7,914 nt of DNA. It comes from Bacillota bacterium. GTDB lineage: Bacteria; Bacillota; Clostridia; Peptostreptococcales; Anaerovoracaceae. Each line of letters starts with the position of its first letter. Position 1 is the first letter of the stretch. The notes beneath the pieces were generated by a model. It saw nothing but the letters and a program-made list of their open reading frames with translations, ran no database searches and was not told the DNA's origin. The DNA lies in contig JAQSXD010000167.1 in NCBI GenBank assembly GCA_029266295.1, forward strand, positions 1-7,914, in the 5' to 3' direction. This document shows, one piece after another, positions 5,680-7,914 of the stretch. A program made the translations under genes and the position numbers.

Positions 5680-6441
5680 ATGGTACATTTTGTTGGAGCC
5701 GGATCGGGAGCAGCCGATCTGATTACCGTCAGAGGGCAGAAGCTTCTGACAGAAGCGGATGTAATTATCTATGCCGGATCTTTGGTTAATCCGGAACACC
5801 TGGAGATCGCAAAACCCGGATGCGAAATACACGACAGCGCTTCCATGACATTGGAGGAAGTGATTGAAGTGATGAAGCGGGCTGAAGGGGGAGGAAAGAT
5901 GACGGTACGTCTTCATACAGGAGACCCCAGCATTTACGGTGCCATCAGAGAGCAGATGGATCTTCTGGACGAAGAAGGGATCCACTATGATGTGGTTCCG
6001 GGGGTGAGCTCCGCCTTCGGTGCTGCTGCAGTATTAAAAGCGGAGTATACATTACCCGACGTATCCCAGACAGTGATTATTACAAGAATGGCGGGGCGGA
6101 CTCCGGTACCTGAGAAGGAAGAAATTTCACTGCTGGCGGCACATCAAGCAACCATGGTGATCTTCCTCAGCACAGGACTTCTTGAACCTTTGAGAGAAAG
6201 ACTGTTGGCGGGAGGGTATCAGAAGGATACCCCTGCGGCCATCGTATATAAAGCAACCTGGCCGGATGAGAAGGTCTTCCGAGGAACGGTTGACACCCTG
6301 CCTCAAATGGCGAAGGAGAACGGAATTACGAAGACCGCTCTGATTTTGGTGGGGGATTTTCTGGGAGACAGCTATGAGCGATCCAAGCTGTATGATCCCG
6401 TATTTACCCACGAATTCAGAGAAGCTAGTAAAAACGCATAA
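5680..6441 (+). CDS. cbiF: CbiF, cobalt-precorrin-4 C11-methyltransferase
   Basis: SAM-dependent methylase that places the C11 methyl group on cobalt-precorrin-4. The 253-aa product matches the CbiF/CobM pattern throughout: MVHFVGAGSGAADLITVRGQ at the N-terminus, VIIYAGSLVNPEHL at 28-41, VRLHTGDPSIYGAIREQM at 76-93, DVVPGVSSAFGAAAVL at 104-119, the CbiF-specific TRMAGRTPVPE at 135-145, FLSTG around 162-166 and VYKATWPDEKVFRGTV further on. The glycine loop reads GAGSGAADLIT, where GAGPGDPDLIT is common among methylases of this class; other motifs are intact, so activity is expected. The start is fixed by AAGGAG 5 nt upstream. In many operons cbiG follows cbiF; here hemA does, after a 105-nt spacer. 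Confidence 0.96.
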   Translation: MVHFVGAGSGAADLITVRGQKLLTEADVIIYAGSLVNPEHLEIAKPGCEIHDSASMTLEEVIEVMKRAEGGGKMTVRLHTGDPSIYGAIREQMDLLDEEGIHYDVVPGVSSAFGAAAVLKAEYTLPDVSQTVIITRMAGRTPVPEKEEISLLAAHQATMVIFLSTGLLEPLRERLLAGGYQKDTPAAIVYKATWPDEKVFRGTVDTLPQMAKENGITKTALILVGDFLGDSYERSKLYDPVFTHEFREASKNA

Positions 6442-6447
6442 AACCGA

Positions 6448-6463
6448 GTCGTGAAAGCGCGAC
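6448..6463 (+). other. Small hairpin downstream of cbiF
   Basis: GTCGTG (6448-6453) pairs with CGCGAC (6458-6463), including one G-U pair, around the tetraloop AAAG. It starts 7 nt after the cbiF stop. Purines follow instead of a U-run, so it is not an intrinsic terminator; it may protect or mark the 3' end of cbiF after mRNA cleavage (inference). Confidence 0.5.
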
Positions 6464-6496
6464 GAAGAATCAAGACTAGGAATGGTCACAAGCTAA

Positions 6497-6516
6497 CAGT
6501 AATCATCAGTAATGAT
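6497..6516 (+). repeat. Tandem 10-bp repeat ahead of hemA
   Basis: CAGTAATCAT (6497-6506) is followed directly by CAGTAATGAT (6507-6516), 9 of 10 positions equal. The single change also makes ATCAT / ATGAT an inverted pair around CAGTA. It lies 30 nt before hemA in a spacer with no gene. It could be a replication-slippage product or a weak binding site; no function can be assigned. Confidence 0.6.
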
Positions 6517-6546
6517 AAATAACTTAGCATAAAGGACGAGAGCGAT

Positions 6547-7818
6547 ATGAATCCGGATTTTAATCTCAGGATGGTCGGAATCGACCACAACAAGGCGACA
6601 ATTGAATACAGAGAGTTGTTTTCCTTCACCAAGGCTGGTTCAGCGGAGGCAATGAAGCAGCTTCAAACCCGGTACGCCCTTGAGGGGGGTGTGCTTCTTT
6701 CCACCTGCAACAGGACGGAGCTGTACATCAGTCCTTCAGAGGAAGCGGGATGTCCATCTCCCTTCGCCATGCTCTGTGACGTGAAAGGCCTTGATACGGC
6801 GCAGTACGGGGGGCTTTTTATAGAACGCCATGGGGAAGAGGCGGTACGGCATCTGATGGAAGTTGCCTGTGGTCTGGATTCAAAGATCTTCGGGGAAGAT
6901 CAGATTATTACGCAGGTCAGGGAGGCGTTGATCCTTGCGAGAGCAAACCACTGCACAGATATCATGCTGGAAAAGGTGTTCCAGACAGCCATCGGCGCAG
7001 CAAAGCGTGTAAAGTCGAAGATCAAACTGGCGGAGGCAGACGGCTCTACAGCCTTGCAGGTGCTGACTCTGCTGAAGGAGAAACTAGGCAATTTGCAAGG
7101 TGTTTCCTGCTTTATGATCGGAAACGGTAAGATGGGCCAGATGATCGGTAAAACCCTGGCGGCCCATGGTGCTTCCGTGAAGATGACACAAAGAAAAGCA
7201 ATTCATGGACAGAAGTCGGCGCAATCCATCGTACCGGAAGGCTGCGTTACCGTTCCATACGAGGAACGACTCCGGGAGCTTGCCGATGCAAAGGTTGTGA
7301 TCAGTGCCACCAGGAGCCCTCACTATACGTTGAAAATGGCTGAAATAGACGGATATCTTAGTCAGGAGTCCAGCATATGGATCGACCTTGCAGTACCACG
7401 GGATATTGAACCTGCGATCGGAAGCCTGCCGCAAATAGAGCTGTTTGATATTGATCATCTCGCGAAAGAAGAAAATCGGTCAAAGTATGACAGGGCAGCA
7501 GAAGATGCCAAAATCATACTGGGTGAATATCTAGAGGAACTGAAACAATGGAATGCTTTCCGGGAGGTCATCCCGGAGATACAAAATATCGTCCGAATGT
7601 CTGTGGAAGATGTATCCAAACGATTGGATCAGCCGATTGGAAGCGTACCGCTGCCGGAGGCTCATAAAGAGCAAATCCGGACGGAAATTGAACGGGCGGT
7701 AGAAAAAACAGTCGGCAAACTGCTCTTCGGATTAAAAGATACCCTGCGAAATTCATTATGGAAAGAATGTGTGGATGCAGTGTATGATGCAGCAAACAGA
7801 GATACGCTGAAATCCTGA
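6547..7818 (+). CDS. hemA: HemA, glutamyl-tRNA reductase
   Basis: NADPH-dependent enzyme that reduces glutamyl-tRNA(Glu) to glutamate-1-semialdehyde, the first step of the C5 route to 5-aminolevulinate and all tetrapyrroles. The 423-aa product is full length. The catalytic Cys54 lies in VLLSTCNRTELYI; CGLDSKIFGEDQIITQVREA at about 108-127 is the conserved catalytic-domain block; IGNGKMGQ at 191-198 is the dinucleotide-binding loop; SATRSPHYTL at 253-262 and WIDLAVPRDIEPAIG at 278-292 are further signatures; a helical dimerisation region ends the protein. AAAGGA at 6531-6536 is a modest ribosome binding site 10 nt upstream. Placement between cobalamin genes suggests ALA production is co-induced with corrin synthesis. 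No other early tetrapyrrole gene (hemL, hemB, hemC, hemD) is in the window. Confidence 0.97.
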   Translation: MNPDFNLRMVGIDHNKATIEYRELFSFTKAGSAEAMKQLQTRYALEGGVLLSTCNRTELYISPSEEAGCPSPFAMLCDVKGLDTAQYGGLFIERHGEEAVRHLMEVACGLDSKIFGEDQIITQVREALILARANHCTDIMLEKVFQTAIGAAKRVKSKIKLAEADGSTALQVLTLLKEKLGNLQGVSCFMIGNGKMGQMIGKTLAAHGASVKMTQRKAIHGQKSAQSIVPEGCVTVPYEERLRELADAKVVISATRSPHYTLKMAEIDGYLSQESSIWIDLAVPRDIEPAIGSLPQIELFDIDHLAKEENRSKYDRAAEDAKIILGEYLEELKQWNAFREVIPEIQNIVRMSVEDVSKRLDQPIGSVPLPEAHKEQIRTEIERAVEKTVGKLLFGLKDTLRNSLWKECVDAVYDAANRDTLKS

Positions 7819-7850
7819 AAATAATAGATTGAAAATCAACGGAGGCTTTT

Positions 7851-7914
7851 ATGAAAATCTATGTAGTGGGTCTCGGCCCTGGAGAATGGAATCAAATGAC
7901 GCAAAAGGCACTGG
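7851..7914 (+). CDS. Start of a SAM-dependent tetrapyrrole methylase (CbiH or CbiE), cut by the window end
   Basis: Only 21 codons are present, reading MKIYVVGLGPGEWNQMTQKAL. The first strand plus the glycine loop VVGLGPG and the following MT-x-x-A helix start are the N-terminus of a class-III tetrapyrrole methylase. GGAGG at 7841-7845 lies 5 nt before the ATG, and the 32-nt gap after hemA has no terminator, so it is likely in the same operon. CbiL and CbiF are already present, so the remaining candidates are CbiH (C17 methylase, ring contraction) and CbiE (C5/C15 methylase, alone or fused to CbiT). The fragment is too short to choose with certainty. Confidence 0.85.
   Translation, partial: MKIYVVGLGPGEWNQMTQKAL

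Noticed and set aside
1..7914. CRISPR array, insertion sequence, tRNA or rRNA gene
   Set aside because: No regularly spaced repeats beyond the short pairs listed, no transposase-like frame with terminal repeats, and almost all bases are accounted for by conserved genes.

Overview
The window is one strand-uniform stretch of an anaerobic (cobalt-early) cobalamin biosynthesis operon. It holds nine complete genes and the first codons of a tenth, all on the + strand, in the order cbiM-cbiN-cbiQ-cbiO-cbiK-cbiD-cbiL-cbiF-hemA-(start of another tetrapyrrole methylase). Strong purine-rich Shine-Dalgarno sites (GGAGG, AAGGAG), moderate GC, oxygen-independent Cbi enzymes, the ECF-type cobalt importer and the C5-pathway HemA together suggest an anaerobic Firmicute, probably a clostridial lineage. 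That placement is inferred from gene content and style, not from a database match.

Layout: positions 39-2820 encode the CbiMNQO energy-coupling-factor cobalt importer: S-component with a cleavable signal, small membrane subunit, T-component and ATPase. Positions 2793-3581 encode the class II cobaltochelatase CbiK, whose 5' end lies inside the 3' end of cbiO. It appears to use a rare ATT start codon. Positions 3674-6441 encode three corrin-ring enzymes: CbiD (C1 methylation), CbiL (C20 methylation) and CbiF (C11 methylation). Positions 6547-7818 encode HemA, which makes the 5-aminolevulinate precursor. From 7851 the window runs off into a further SAM-dependent methylase (CbiH or CbiE).

How the genes work together: CbiMNQO brings Co2+ into the cell, CbiK inserts it into (dihydro)sirohydrochlorin, and CbiL, CbiF and CbiD then methylate the cobalt-tetrapyrrole. 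HemA feeds the start of the tetrapyrrole route, so metal supply, precursor supply and ring modification sit in one transcription unit. I see no intrinsic terminator and no opposing gene anywhere in the window. The expected control element (typically a cobalamin riboswitch ahead of cbiM) would lie upstream, because only 38 nt precede cbiM here.

The most unusual features are small and mostly regulatory: the ATT start of cbiK, two tandem hairpins in the cbiQ-cbiO gap (one taking in the cbiO ribosome binding site), a 13-bp perfect direct repeat across the cbiD/cbiL junction, a 26-nt-period repeat pair in the cbiK-cbiD gap, and several 78-105 nt spacers inside an otherwise compact operon. I did not find a previously undescribed biological system; the gene content itself is well known.
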